Assembly: GCF_040954835.1 (NCBI RefSeq)
Contig: NC_090709.1
Span: forward strand, 44,524,490-44,588,489
Direction of reading: 5' to 3'
DNA length: 64,000 bases
Origin: Lepisosteus oculatus
Taxonomy: Eukaryota; Chordata; Actinopteri; Semionotiformes; Lepisosteidae
The number at the start of each line of letters is the position of its first letter. Position 1 is the first letter of the stretch. The translations under genes were made by a program, and so were the position numbers. Under the pieces are notes generated by a model. It worked only from the letters and a program-made list of their open reading frames with translations. It made no database searches and was not told the DNA's origin. Shown here piece by piece: positions 1 through 10,821 of the stretch.

Positions 1-521
1 AAGAATCACAAAATAGGAAACTTTAATAAATATACCCAAAACAATATATATGAAACCATCTCTTTAGGTTATAGTGCTCTAATAATGGACAGGGCCAGGC
101 TACCTGCTCCCTTGACTGAAACCTCAATGCCTTTGAACACCCCCGTGTTCCTCAACCTCCTGTTTTTATTTCGTCAGCACCTCTGAACTCAGTTCCATGA
201 AGGACTATAGAATACTGGCTTAGCCAGGTGCGAATGTCCTCCATCTTTGCAAACTCTGAGAACAAAACAACATGCACAGTTGAATATGGATGTTCCCATG
301 GGCCTGAACTATCATTCTTTTTGACTCAAACAACTCCACACATTGTTCAAAGCGAGGGGAGGTAGCAGTAACAACTTCAAACGTTTTCTCCACATTCTAC
401 AGATCTCTAGAAATAGAGGAGGTCAGGCTGCAAAAGTGGGGGAATGGAAAAAATCTCCTCTCCAGAATGTGGAAAAACTTTCCTGGATTGAGTCCTTTTC
501 TCTGCAAGTCACTCCTCCCTG
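1..521. other. Gene-free left edge
   Basis: No coding exon, structured RNA or repeat could be supported here. Short open frames exist but have no splice context and no recognisable protein features. Confidence 0.5.
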
Positions 522-594
522 CCTCGTGCAGTGTAGTGATTGTCACATTCTCTTAACACACCGAAGGGTTTCAGTTCGAAAGCAGGAGGAAACA
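522..594 (+). pseudogene. tRNA-Val(AAC)-like relic
   Basis: The D-arm region (GTGTAGTGATTGTCAC), the anticodon loop TTAACAC (anticodon AAC), a GTTCGAA T-loop and the 3' end GGAAACA line up with vertebrate tRNA-Val over the expected 73 nt. The 5' acceptor strand and both anticodon and T stems carry several mismatches. I read it as a decayed tRNA gene or tRNA-derived copy, not a working gene. Confidence 0.6.
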
Positions 595-696
595 AGCTAT
601 CTCTTTTATCAAAATTTTAGCTCTCCCTACAGTGCTTAACGGGGCTCTTTTCTACACTGAGCTGCTTATTTGGAAAACATAAGGGAAGAGAAAAGT

Positions 697-768
697 TTCC
701 CTTATTGGGAGTTTAACCCAGGCCACCTGGGTGAAAACCCAGAATCCTAACCACTAGACTATACAGGA
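697..768 (-). pseudogene. tRNA-Glu(TTC)-like relic
   Basis: On the minus strand, TAGTCTAGTGGTTAGGATT matches the tRNA-Glu D-arm, followed by anticodon loop TTTTCAC (TTC). The T-loop has TTAAACT where TTCRANT is normal. Six of seven acceptor pairs can form. The altered B box suggests an inactive copy. Confidence 0.65.
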
Positions 769-868
769 GCACACAGCCTCACAAACAATGTGTAATTTCT
801 GTCTTTATAGCGCACTTGTTTCATAGCTAGCTGGCACTCAGAGTACTGCAAGATCTATTTACTGAGAA

Positions 869-950
869 GTATAACGTCAGGACTATAACCCCAGCTTTCA
901 GGGGGACTGCAACCTTAACACAGAGCCTTAGACCACTCAGAAAAGGTTTG
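869..950 (-). pseudogene. tRNA-Leu(AAG)-like relic
   Basis: The minus strand carries GAGTGGTCTAAGGC (class II tRNA-Leu D-arm), a CTGTG/TGCAG anticodon stem around loop TTAAGGT (AAG), a short variable arm and a degraded T-arm (GGTTATAGTCC). The 5' end is poorly conserved. Confidence 0.55.
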
Positions 951-1244
951 TTGGCTTTTATAAGTAATTACATGTGTGAAATCTATGTCTCTCAGGCCTG
1001 TGAGACTACATCACAGAAGTGCAAACTTGGAGGAAGGGCTTAGTAAATAGGGCAACAATTGCGACACGCGCCAAGCCTCTTATGTCCACTGCACATGCAG
1101 ACTTTGAAAGGGGTCTCAGATTTTATGGGTACTCAATTCTATACAACACTGGCAAGATGGAGTACAGGAGCAGACCCTTTAAGAGACAAAAACAACACAT
1201 TGTTACAGCCAATGTTAATTAAAAGGGCAGCACAGCGTTGGAAC
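951..1244. other. Unassigned non-coding stretch
   Basis: No coding, RNA or repeat signal beyond short unsupported open frames. Confidence 0.35.
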
Positions 1245-1562
1245 TACTGTCGCGGATGTTATAAGGCCATGCCGTGGAATGGCCAGGAGAGCAAAATAGG
1301 CCCTATGTGTAGTGGCAAAACGGGTGTTAGCCTGTTTAGGAGGTCAGATGATGTCAGGTAGAAACTTAAGCCCTCAGGCCGCGGAGGAGATGGCCTGGTG
1401 CTAGGCAGGTCTGAAGACATATGAACCCTCAATACTGAATGAGGAGGAAAGGGTGACCCGGAAATATATAGCCCCAGACAAAGACAAACCAGAAGGATAA
1501 GCAAAGCACAGGGAAACTAGGACAGGACAGAGTGGGAGCACCCTCTAGCTGTAGAGGGTGTG
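1245..1562 (-). mobile_element. Probable solo LTR relic
   Basis: Read on the minus strand the block starts TGTCACACCCTC, a common start for fish LTRs. It holds a TATA-like ATATATT stretch ~100 bp in. Its left end is not sharply defined and I found no target duplication. The segment at 57.0-57.48 kb has a comparable start (TGTTACGGTCACC) but is not clearly the same family. Confidence 0.35.
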
Positions 1563-1733
1563 ACAACTATTAGTTTTGAGTGATTGAAATCCATTTTCAA
1601 TGGTGTTTTTCCTGCTCATAATATTACCAGTGAGAAAGAGGATTGTGTAACCCCCATTGCTTAAAAAGCGATTGCGTTGGTGGTTATAGTAAGAAGTTTC
1701 CATAAAATGAAGCATTATATTTTTGTAATACGT

Positions 1734-1960
1734 TTAGTGGCTATAAAAAGTATTCACCCCCCTTGGCCTTTTCACATTTTATTGTGTTACGATAAACCAT
1801 GATGTATTTAACTGAGAATTGTTGCCACTCATCAACACAAAGTGCTCTATAATATCAAAGTGAAAAAATTCCAGACATTTTACTAAGTCATCAAAATAAA
1901 AAACACTAACCCTAACACTCAATACCCAGTTTATAAGGTGAAAAATTATGCTTGAAGCAC
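1734..1960. mobile_element. Tc1/mariner-type terminal fragment
   Basis: The segment starting AGTGGCTATAAAAAGTATTC followed by a C-rich run resembles the terminal inverted repeat of a Tc1-like family different from the two complete copies in this window. No transposase frame and no opposite end is visible, so it is a stump. Confidence 0.5.
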
Positions 1961-2702
1961 AGCAAAGTTCTAAAACCAGCATTTGAAAAGCATCCAGAAA
2001 CATAAAATGTCCATTTCTCAAAAGTAAAATCTTTAGCTTTGAAAGATTGTTATCCATGTTTTCATTTTTTATTTTTTTACATAACATGCTTTCGAGAAAT
2101 AAACTGCCTATTACAATGAAGGCAGCATTAGCAAATGTGCATCTAGCTCTGTTAAATAAAATCAGGACGTTTACCTGTCTCAGATTGATCACTCTTTGCA
2201 GGCACACTACGGAAACCCGCGGATGTGAGCTGGGAGAATTGACTCTTACAAAGAGTGCTGACCTAAGAGAAAAGGACTCCTCCTCTCAGTAATACATTTC
2301 CACATGTTGAAGAGTCGATTTTCCCCATTGCTTTCCCATATTTTTCGGTGTGGTTATTGATCACCAGTTATCTGCCAAGTCACAGTGAAACTGTTACAGT
2401 GAAAAGATTAATAATATTTATTTTATTGGAATACATGTGTAATGTCTCATTCTTACAAGCAATTTTTAAGGAAACACTAGTGTAAATTATAGTGTAAATA
2501 GACAGGAGCTATTATAATGTTAAATACTAGTTGTGATAGGTGAAGCTGCATCCAAGTGCTTGGTATGAATAGGTTATCTACGGAGTCTTTGACTTATCTA
2601 CTCAGATGAGGAGCTAGATCAGTCCTTTTTTTCTCAATTTGAGTCACCATCAAGACGTAACATGGTCAAAGATGAACAGGAAACCTAATTAATGAGAACA
2701 CC
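1961..2702. other. AT-rich non-coding DNA
   Basis: No gene or recognisable repeat. Open frames are short and of low-complexity composition. Confidence 0.4.
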
Positions 2703-2774
2703 TGTATCACCCAAAATTGAATTCATAAACCTGAGATTAAGAGTTCCATGCTCTACTGACTGAGCCAATCAGGC
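2703..2774 (-). pseudogene. tRNA-Lys(CTT)-like relic
   Basis: Minus strand: GGCTCAGTCAGTAGAGCAT is the tRNA-Lys D-arm almost unchanged, followed by CTCTTAATCTCAGG with anticodon CTT. The T-arm is decayed (AATTCAATT) and the acceptor does not pair well. Confidence 0.6.
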
Positions 2775-2913
2775 ACTGGTTAAAGTGCCAATCTAGTCCC
2801 TGCTGACGTCAATTTGAAAAGGTATACTTGCTGGCTTTTAATCCTGTTTGGACCGGAGTCTAGTGAAGCACATTGTATTCTTCATTGATTACTTAAAGCA
2901 GAGCAAAAGTCAG

Positions 2914-4076
2914 TGTAGCGGCGAAGCTTATTAATAAGAAAGAATTAAGTGTTCTGAGCTTTCCCAAATGGTCCCATCTCTGTTCATCTCTGTGGTGCAG
3001 CCACAGAGAAACTATTCATGCAGGCTGATTTAAGGTTTCCTTTGATAAGGCACAGCTCCCAAAGGGGGATGCACTTAGCTAAGCCTGGCTATCATGATCA
3101 ATGGTCATCCATTGGCACCTATCTGTCTAGGGAGTGCCAGATGGACATCTGGACTGCATTCCTAAGTGTCAGGAGTAAGTGACTCATATCTCACCTTGAT
3201 CAGCCAATCAGAAACTGGAAGGGCCGAGTAACCCACGTGGGACTCTGATGCCCATGGAACTTTCAGCCAATCAATGAGCTGAAGTTCCTCCAGGTAAAAA
3301 CAGGCAACACAGAGGGCCTGAGAAGATTCAGTGGAGAATTCTGTGGACTTTTCGAAAGGGAATTCAAAGGAGAATTCCAGGGGAGGACGGCCCAGGAGCA
3401 GAAGGCTCCCAAGGGCAGGACATTCTCGCAGAGCGCCTCCTGACCATCCTGAGACTCAGCCCGGACAACCACGGAACGGCCAGTGTGTCCGAATGCCAGA
3501 ACTTTCCTTTGTTCTAAGAGTCTAGAGCGGAGGTTGCCAGAGAGTAACCAGAGGATCCACCCGAGGTTAGCACCAGCAGCAGGTCTCATGAACAGGTCAG
3601 AACTGTGGACAGCTGAATCACTATTCAGAACTAGCTCTTCATCAGTAACGAACCGGTCCTCTTCCTGACTTGCTGGGACCCACAGTCATATTTTCTCCTG
3701 TGCACAAACTTTGCTAGTTAAAGCCAACACTAACTAGCCGGTCAGTGAGCATCAGCAGCGCACCGGTCTAAATGAATGATATACTGAATGTATGTCCTCT
3801 TGATATATGTAACTCTTTGTAACTGAATGAATATATATCTTTTGTATTCTGATAACCCTCTCGATAAGATCTGTTAGGTTTACATGCATATTTTATGTAT
3901 TAATAAATGTATCCTCGTGTATTAGTACCTGTGTGTGCGCGTTGTTTGAGTTATGTCGCATGGTTGGATTCTAAAGCCATCAAAAGAATCAACTTTGTGA
4001 TTTACTGTTACAATTAATAATTGTCCCCGTAAATGCCCAAACCCTACAGAACTGGTGCCTTCAGAGAGCCACTACA
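2914..4076 (+). mobile_element. 5' LTR of a decayed retroelement
   Basis: The block starts TGTAG and ends CTACA, a perfect 5-bp terminal inverted repeat. Its first ~300 bp match the start of the solo LTR at 25436. From about 3222 it matches 9102-10189. Relative to the 3' copy it lacks roughly 250 bp at about 3766, where short CCG/CGG homology flanks the junction. AATAAA lies near 3902. The sequence continues into a leader that is interrupted by a Tc1 insertion at 4082. Confidence 0.8.
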
Positions 4077-4083
4077 TTACATA

Positions 4084-5713
4084 CAGTGCCTTGCGAAAGT
4101 ATTCGGCCCCCTTGAACTTTTCAACCTTTTGCCACATTTCAGGCTTCAAACATAAAGATATACATTTTTTATTTTATGTGAAGAATCACCAACAAGTGGG
4201 ACACAATTGTGAAGTGGAACGAAATCTATTGGATTTTTGAAACTTTTTTAACTAATAAAAAAATGAAAAGTGGGGCGTGCAAAATTATTCGCCCCCCTTG
4301 CGTTAATACTTTGTAGAGCCACCTTTTGCTGCGATTACAGCTGCAAGTCGCTTGGGGTATGTCTCTATCAGTTTTGCACATCGAGAGACTGAAATTCTTG
4401 CCCATTCTTCCTTGCAAAACAGCTCGAGCTCAGTGAGGTTGGATGGAGAGCGTTTGTGAACAGCAGTTTTCAGCTCTTTCCACAGATTCTCGATTGGATT
4501 CAGGTCTGGACTTTGACTTGGCCATTCAAACACCTGGATACGTTTATTTGTGAACCATTCCTTTGTAGATTTTGCTGTATGTTTGGGATCATTGTCTTGT
4601 TGGAAGATAAACCTCCGTCCCAGTTTCAGGTCTTTTGCAGACTCCAACAGGTTTTCATCCAGAATGGTCCTGTATTTGGCTGCATCCATCTTCCCCTCAA
4701 TTTTAACCATCTTCCCTGTCCCTGCTGAAGAAAAGCAGGCCCAAACCATGATGCTGCCACCACCATGTTTGACAGTGGGGATGGTGTGTTGAGGGTGATG
4801 AGCTGTGTTGCTTTTACGCCAAACATAACGTTTTGCATTGTGGGCAAAAAGTTCGGTTTTGGTTTCATCTGACCAGAGCACCTTCTTCCACATGTTTGGG
4901 GTGTCTCCCAGGTGGCTTGTGGCAAACTTTAGACGAGACTTTTTATGGATATCTTTGAGAAATGGCTTTCTTCTTGCCACTCTTCCATAAAGGCCAGATT
5001 TGTGCAGTGTAAGACTGATTGTTGTCCTATGGACAGACTCTCCCACCTCAGCTGTAGTTTTCTGCAGTTCATCCAGAGTGATCATGGGCCTCTTGGCTGC
5101 ATCTCTGATCAGTCTTCTCCTTGTCTGAGCTGAAAGTTTAGAGGGACAGCCAGGTCTTGGTAGATTTGCAGTGGTCTGATACTCCTTCCATTTCAAGATG
5201 ATCACTTGCACAGTGCTCCTTGGGATGTTTGAAGCTTGGGAAATCTTTTTGTATCCAAATCCGGCTTTAAACTTCTCCACAACAGTATTACGGACCTGCC
5301 TGGTGTGTTCCTTGGTCTTCATGATGCTCTCTGCGCTTTCAACAGAACCTTGAGACTATCACAGAGCAGGTGCATTTATACAGAGACTTGATTACACACA
5401 GGTGGATTCTATTTATCACCATCAGTCATTTAGGACAATATTGGATCATTCAGAGATCCTCGCTGAACTTCTGGAGTGAGTTTGCTGCACTGAAAGTAAA
5501 GGGGCCGAATAATTTTGCACGCCCCACTTTTCATTTTTTTATTAGTTAAAAAAGTTTCAAAAATCCAATAGATTTCGTTCCACTTCACAATTGTGTCCCA
5601 CTTGTTGGTGATTCTTCACATAAAATAAAAAATGTATATCTTTATGTTTGAAGCCTGAAATGTGGCAAAAGGTTGAAAAGTTCAAGGGGGCCGAATACTT
5701 TCGCAAGGCACTG
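4084..5713 (-). mobile_element. Complete Tc1-like DNA transposon
   Basis: The 1,630-bp element starts CAGTGCCTTGCG and ends with its reverse complement. The terminal inverted repeats are about 230 bp and nearly perfect. It is flanked by TA at 4082-4083 and 5714-5715, the expected TA target duplication. It sits just behind the LTR end of the retroelement, so it is younger than that insertion. The transposase frame on the minus strand is open. Confidence 0.95.
4303..5322 (-). CDS. Tc1-type transposase, intact frame
   Basis: The 339-residue protein would cut and paste its own element at TA sites. The first ~120 residues form the paired-like DNA-binding region: two helix-turn-helix units joined by a PGCPSK linker where the second copy in this window has PGRPSK, so the basic AT-hook-like residue is changed. 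The catalytic triad is visible as D152 (WSDET), D243 (QQDND) and E278 (NPIEN), a DD34E spacing typical of the Tc1 family. A glycine-rich [10 protein letters not shown] box lies at 185-194. Length equals the usual 340 residues and the start MKTKEH is the family start. No stop or frameshift is seen, so it could encode a full protein; activity is not shown by the sequence. Confidence 0.95.
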   Translation of the reverse strand: MKTKEHTRQVRNTVVEKFKAGFGYKKISQASNIPRSTVQVIILKWKEYQTTANLPRPGCPSKLSAQTRRRLIRDAAKRPMITLDELQKTTAEVGESVHRTTISLTLHKSGLYGRVARRKPFLKDIHKKSRLKFATSHLGDTPNMWKKVLWSDETKTELFAHNAKRYVWRKSNTAHHPQHTIPTVKHGGGSIMVWACFSSAGTGKMVKIEGKMDAAKYRTILDENLLESAKDLKLGRRFIFQQDNDPKHTAKSTKEWFTNKRIQVFEWPSQSPDLNPIENLWKELKTAVHKRSPSNLTELELFCKEEWARISVSRCAKLIETYPKRLAAVIAAKGGSTKY

Positions 5714-5798
5714 TATTTGGCGTCCCTGGGCCGGCTATGATTACATATTTGGCGTCCCTGAGCCGGTTTTCTTACATATTTGGCGTCCCTGAACGGGC
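5714..5798 (+). other. Leader with three PBS-like repeats
   Basis: TGGCGTCCCTG occurs at 5718, 5750 and 5781, spaced 32 and 31 bp, each after a TTACATATT-type block (the first is cut by the Tc1). The last copy reads TGGCGTCCCTGAACGGG and borders the internal region, the place expected for a tRNA primer-binding site. The tRNA was not identified. Confidence 0.55.
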
Positions 5799-6036
5799 GT
5801 GGCAAGACTGAAATGAGTCAACCAAGCGAAATAATTCATATAAAACGCCGTGGGTTTCATACACGACAATACAGTGTGCTGAAAGCCGAAAGAAAAAGTT
5901 CCCCTTGCTCTTTAAGCAGTGCTTGATTGTTTTGTGATCTTTTGCGATCTACCAGGTTGATTGCATACTTGATCTTGTGGTTTTCTGTGGTAAAACTGTG
6001 ATTTCGTACTTAAAAGTAATACTCTTAAGTTTAACG

Positions 6037-6591
6037 ATGGTTGCTAAAAGGTCTGAATTCGAGTCGCTATTAAGCACTCTCTCTAGCAGCGACAGGTCTG
6101 ACCACAATCTCTTCCATATCTCCGTCAGCGGAGAAGCTAGAGTAAATCTCCATTCTCTGAGAGAGCTAGCGAAGGACATAAAGAGATTTGACCCCGCAGT
6201 GTCAGAGAATAATATCGAGAGTTATATTCAAGACCTCAGGTATACCCTGCAGTACTTGCCAAACCCCACAGAACAGGAGAAAGTGTTTCTGGTTAGAAAA
6301 ACTACCAGCAGAGCTGTACATGAGTGGATGGCTAGGCAGATGAAAGAAGTCTGTAATGACTTTGTGCAGCTATGTCAAGCACTTATCGAAGAATACAGTG
6401 CGTTTATTGACCTGACTGCCGTGATAGCCGCCGCACTTAATATTAAGCACGAGAGAGCAGAGTCCCCTCGCGAATATTACGAGAGACTTAGACGAACTTA
6501 TTTTGCAGGGCGAAATGATGAGGGTTGCGAAGAGAACACACATTTCAAGGGTTTATTCATTGCGAATCTCCACTGTCAGTCAGAAAGATGA
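6037..6591 (+). pseudogene. Gag capsid-like N part of the retroelement
   Basis: The frame starting MVAKRSEF at 6037 gives about 184 residues of a capsid-like Gag. The stretch rich in E, R and Y ([15 protein letters not shown]) followed by HFKGLF resembles the C-terminal capsid region of endogenous retrovirus and Ty3-type Gag proteins. The reading runs into TGA at 6589. The recognisable continuation lies in another frame from about 6570, so a small indel appears to have broken it. No slippery heptamer is evident at the junction, which argues against programmed frameshifting. Upstream ATG at 5977 would add 20 hydrophobic residues but is less likely. It is described as an old copy only. Confidence 0.7.
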
Positions 6592-9110
6592 TCTTAATGC
6601 ATACAGATGCACAGACCATGAAAATGACTGATATTAAGAGATTCGTGCAGAAAGCCTGGGAGTATGATGTCCAAAGTCGCTCTGAGCAAAAAGCTGTTAA
6701 AGCGACTGTGTTCGCCGTCAGAGCCAGCAGGGTTAATTCCCTCCAGCTCGAAGGAGCACAGGCACCTGAGCTGGCTAAGCCCCGTTCCAAAGCACTCACA
6801 CAGGACCGCACCCAGCGTCCTAAGTGCCATGAGAACAGCGGGGGAGGGAAAGGGCTAGAAAAGGCTGAACAAAAGGATTCAGTAGCCGCCCGCCTGGCCA
6901 GGCTTGAACAAGCTTTATTAGGACAGGGACAACTGCTCCCCAAGGCTGCCGGAAGCGTGAATGAGCTGATACTCTCCACTGGAGGAGGCGGAGACCTGCC
7001 CCTTCTCCCTCCCTCAGTCTATCTGATTGAGCGGAAGGGTTCCTGCCTGAATGAGGTCAGCCACTCCCAAGTGAGTGCTGACTCCACCCCTGAAGTCACA
7101 GAGCAGGCAGTAAAACACAGAAGAAAAGCAGGAAGCTTTTACCTCAAGGCTGCCATGGGAGATGTCTTACCTAGTGAGACACTGATTGACACTGAGGTTG
7201 AGAGGTGTTTGATGTCACACGGCAAGCTCAAACGGGTAGAAAAAGAAAAGGGCATGCGACTCAGAGAGGAACTGTTGATGGATCACCAGAAAGGCAAAGT
7301 GTGGAAACAGGTCAAGGCTCCTAAGCCTTCTGTACAGAAGGAAAGGGGGGCCAAGAGGCAGACTGTGCTCACACAGTGCCCACCGAACACAGAAGCCTAT
7401 GTGAAGATTCCTTCTGTTCCCTCTGGACAAGAAATAAAAATATTTTCTTGTTCCCCGGATATACAGGGAAGTCGTGTCCTGGCCGAGATCCCATCAGCCT
7501 CCATGGCACAGGAGCGGTGCTCCAAGCAGCCGCCTGATCCACCAGGTAAAGCACACACCTTTTACATCCCTAAAGAGGAGCAGATCTCCCCACCTGGCGA
7601 TGAAAAGGAGCTTTCCCTGTGCACCCTGGCACCCAAGAGGGGTCAGGAACACCACCCTGCAGGGGTGGAAGGGATCCAGATGGCAGGAGAGCAGGTTGGT
7701 GATGTAGCCCTCACCCTTAGCCCTGAGAGGTCCTCTGTTAGTGAGGATCTGCTTGAGGAGCTGTCACAGGGCCACCGCCAGGTGCCCCTGGTGCAACATT
7801 CACAGGTTAGACAGGAGGTCCAGCTGGACGCTGAGACTACTGCACTGTGGACACACCTGATCCCAGATGCTGATTCCCTCTGCTGTGACCCAGGGAACCT
7901 GCAGTCAGGTAACATTATTTCTCACAACTACCAGGTAGTGAGTGAGACTGACCTGATTGTTCCTGCCTCAACGTCAGGGTTGCCTACACACCCAGTCCCC
8001 CAGAAGGGACAGGGAATGAAAGCCGAGCTGGTTTTCTTACAGCCACCAGCTCAGTTTGTCAGTCTGAGTCTGACCAACAGTGGTTCAGCCAGACTGGAGC
8101 TGGATGGTAAAGTCACCCACCTGCCAGTGCAGGACATCGCAAAGAGGGGTGTCAGAATCCCCGCCTGCACTGACATGGGCCTGGTGGGTGATAGCGAGTT
8201 CAAAGACAGTGAACTAGCTATCCCAGTGCTGGGGCAGCTCCCTGAACCCCTAGAGAGGGAAGGGGGGAGCGAGCAGGTGTCCTACACCTACCCCCAGCGA
8301 ACGATTGTAAACATGCCGATAGAGGGATTCCTCAATCAGGAAGTGTGCAGGGTGGACCTGAACAGTGAGAATGGGATAACAATCCCAGATCACTCAGGTG
8401 CTCTAGATGACCACTCAGCCAAGGGTCAGGCATGCTCCACCGCTGCACCGCCCCCTGCAGGGTTCCTAGAGCACAGGCATGAACAAATTGAAAAAGCAGA
8501 TGCCCTGGAAAAGGAGGAACAGCATCAGCAGCTGTGTCAGATCTCCCCAGATTTCCAGGATGTTGGTGCCCAAGATGCCACAGGGCATACTGAGAAAGAC
8601 ACCATGTACACGCTGCGCCAGCTTAGAAAGGCAACAGTCACTCAGAAGGAGATGACTGGGATCAGCCACCCGAAAAGACTTTTGGGAGGACTGATTGCTG
8701 CCGCCACTGTTGCTCATTTGCTTTTTCTGGTAGGTTTGTGTGCTACTGGCACTCTCACCCTGACTGCCCCAAGAAGGCAGGTGTCAGAGATGCCAGAGGG
8801 TAGTGACAGACTGTATCAACAGCAGCAAAAGTTGGAAAGCTCAGGGAAAACCCTAAAGGCAACTTCCTATGCAACAGGGTTAAACCTTATTCCCCAACCA
8901 GTGGAAATGATTGTTGGTGTTATACAGTGGGTTTATGCTTGTGTGCAACAGGCCATAATGTTGACACAAGACCTGTTAAGGGAGTTTAGTGCCACTGTAG
9001 CCAGTCTAACCACGGCACAATTCCCAACCCACTTGATTCCACTCTTCTCAGTAGAGGAGTATGTGACATTAACCCCATCGCTCATAGCTCACCCTGGTAG
9101 GGCCGAGTAA
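6525..9110 (+). pseudogene. Long open frame: Gag end, protease relic, hydrophobic segment
   Basis: The frame of 861 codons is open over 2.6 kb. Its first ~50 residues continue the Gag capsid in a new frame. No complete CCHC zinc knuckle is visible. Residues ~204-232 resemble a retropepsin active-site region, but the Asp-Thr-Gly triplet reads Asp-Thr-Glu (222-224), so it should be inactive. Residues ~719-742 are a strongly hydrophobic, membrane-like segment. No reverse transcriptase, RNase H, integrase or typical envelope motif is present. The frame ends 10 nt inside the truncated 3' LTR. It may be the fusion product of a large internal deletion, a lineage-specific structural protein, or a captured sequence. 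Function unknown. Confidence 0.6.
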
Positions 9111-10189
9111 CCCACGTGGGACTCTGTTGTCCAAGGAACTTTCAGCCAATCAACGAGCTGAAGTTCCTCCAGGTAAAAACAGGCAACACAGAGATTCAAC
9201 AAGATTCAGTAAGATTCAGGAGAGAACTCTGTGGACTTTTCTAAAGGGAATTCAAAGGAGAATTCCAGGGCAGGAGGGCCCAGGAGCAGAAGGCTCCCAA
9301 GGGCAGGACATTCTCGCAGCGCGCCTCCTGACCATCCTGAAACTCAGCCCGGACAACCACGGAACGGCCAGTGTGTCCGAGTGCCAGAACTTTCCTTTGT
9401 TCTAAGAGTCTAGAATGGAGGTTGCCAGAGAGTAAGCAGCAGCAGGCCTCGTGAACAGGTCAGAACTGTGGACAGCTGAATCACTATTCAGAACTAGCTC
9501 TTCACCAGGAACGAACCGGTCCTCTTCCTGACTTGCTGGGACCCACAGTAATCTTTTCTCCTGTGCGCAAACTTTGCTAGTTAAAGCCAACACTAACTAG
9601 CAGGCCAGTGAGCATCAGCAGCGCACCGTCGCAAGCCGCACAGCACAGCCTGGCTCCGAGCCAGAGAGCGCGGATTGGACAGCAACAAGCCTGCAACTGT
9701 TTCTTTGTGCCTGCAGGAGATCTGAATCCCCAGAGATTGGATGAGTATTTAACTTCAATGCTTTACAGCTCGAGAATTAAATTGTTATCCCAACCAGTTG
9801 ATATCAATTTAATTCCTAAGAGTTATGTACTTGTTTTGAGTATCTAATGTAGAATTTATAACCAAGTTCATTTATGAAACGGTCTTAATGAATGATATAC
9901 TGAACGTATGTCCTCTTGATGTGTTACACTTCATAACTGACTGAATATATACCTTTTGTATTCTGATAACCCTCTCGATAAGATCTGTTAGGTTAATATG
10001 CATATTTTATGTATTAATAAATGTATCCTCGTGTATTAGTACCTGTGTGTGTGCGTTGTTTGAGTTATGTCGCATGGTTGGATTCTAAAGCCATCAAAAG
10101 AATCAACTTTGTGATTTACTGCTACAATTAATAAGTGTCTCAGTAAAGCCCAAACCCTACAGAACTGGTGCCTTCAGAGAGCCACTACA
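9101..10189 (+). mobile_element. 3' LTR, 5'-truncated
   Basis: From GGCCGAGTAACCCACGTGGG onward the block matches the 5' LTR from about 3222, ending in the same AGAGAGCCACTACA at 10189. The first ~300 bp of the LTR are missing, fused to the internal frame, and no polypurine tract is seen. It retains ~250 bp deleted from the 5' copy (around 9630-9880). AATAAA is present near 10017. Confidence 0.75.
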
Positions 10190-10248
10190 TTTAATTTTGC
10201 TACGGCTATGATTACATATTTGGCGTCCCTGAGCTGGTTTTACTACAC
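10190..10248 (+). other. Leader/PBS-like sequence after the 3' LTR
   Basis: GGCTATGATTACATATTTGG at 10204, running on through TGGCGTCCCTG at 10221, repeats the leader that follows the 5' LTR. A normal provirus does not carry leader sequence downstream of its 3' LTR. Confidence 0.55.
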
Positions 10249-10296
10249 AAGCAATGGTCCCCTCTAACTTTTAATGGCCTGTGTGCAAAGAGAAAT

Positions 10297-10297
10297 T

Positions 10298-10356
<59 letters not shown>
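10297..10356. repeat. (AAT)n microsatellite
   Basis: About 60 bp of AAT repeats, the 3' tail of the minus-strand L2-like LINE fragment next to it. Confidence 0.9.
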
Positions 10357-10357
<1 letters not shown>

Positions 10358-10412
10358 CTGTATTTTATATAACGCCTTAAAAGGTGGCTTCTCACAGCTC
10401 TTTACAGAATGA

Positions 10413-10821
10413 TGAAGAAAGATGTGAAGACGGGGGTTTGAATTTAATCCTTTCTGTAGGGGGTTTAGACTTTTAAGTCACAAGCTGGGGTTTATGGCAG
10501 GAAAGGGGGTTAACTGATAAGGATTGCAGATGCAAGCTAGGAACCCCCCTGGGTGTAATCTTAAACTGACCATTTGTCCAGAACATCGTAAACTGGCCAA
10601 ATACCATGAACCCCCCTCTTTACCATCAGACCGAGTGACATCAGAAACGGAGAAGAAAACACTATATAACCCAAAAGTTTGTACCAGTATGGTGAACAAT
10701 ACTTTGGTTTTGTTGTTTCTTGCGGGAAACAAGACTTCGGCTTTATTGTTCCTTGCATGCAATAAACTCATCTGTTTTACTTCATCTCGGGAACAAGAAC
10801 CTTATTTCTTCTGTTACAACA
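10413..10821 (+). mobile_element. Solo LTR, 409 bp, family B
   Basis: Starts TGAAGAAAG and ends TTACAACA, with a 4-bp target duplication ATGA on both sides (10409-10412 and 10822-10825). It contains a TATA-like ACTATATAA at about 10661 and AATAAA at about 10762. A copy of identical length sits at 38182-38590. No internal region is present, so it is a recombination remnant. Confidence 0.85.

Noticed and set aside
343-639. 98-codon frame
   Set aside because: Overlaps the tRNA-Val relic, no domain, no splice sites.
4456-5133. Plus-strand frames across the Tc1 copy (and 21580-22257 minus)
   Set aside because: Antisense shadows of the transposase.
6525-6600. Programmed frameshift between the two Gag frames
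   Set aside because: No slippery heptamer or clear downstream structure; the break lies within the capsid end, where a mutation is more likely.
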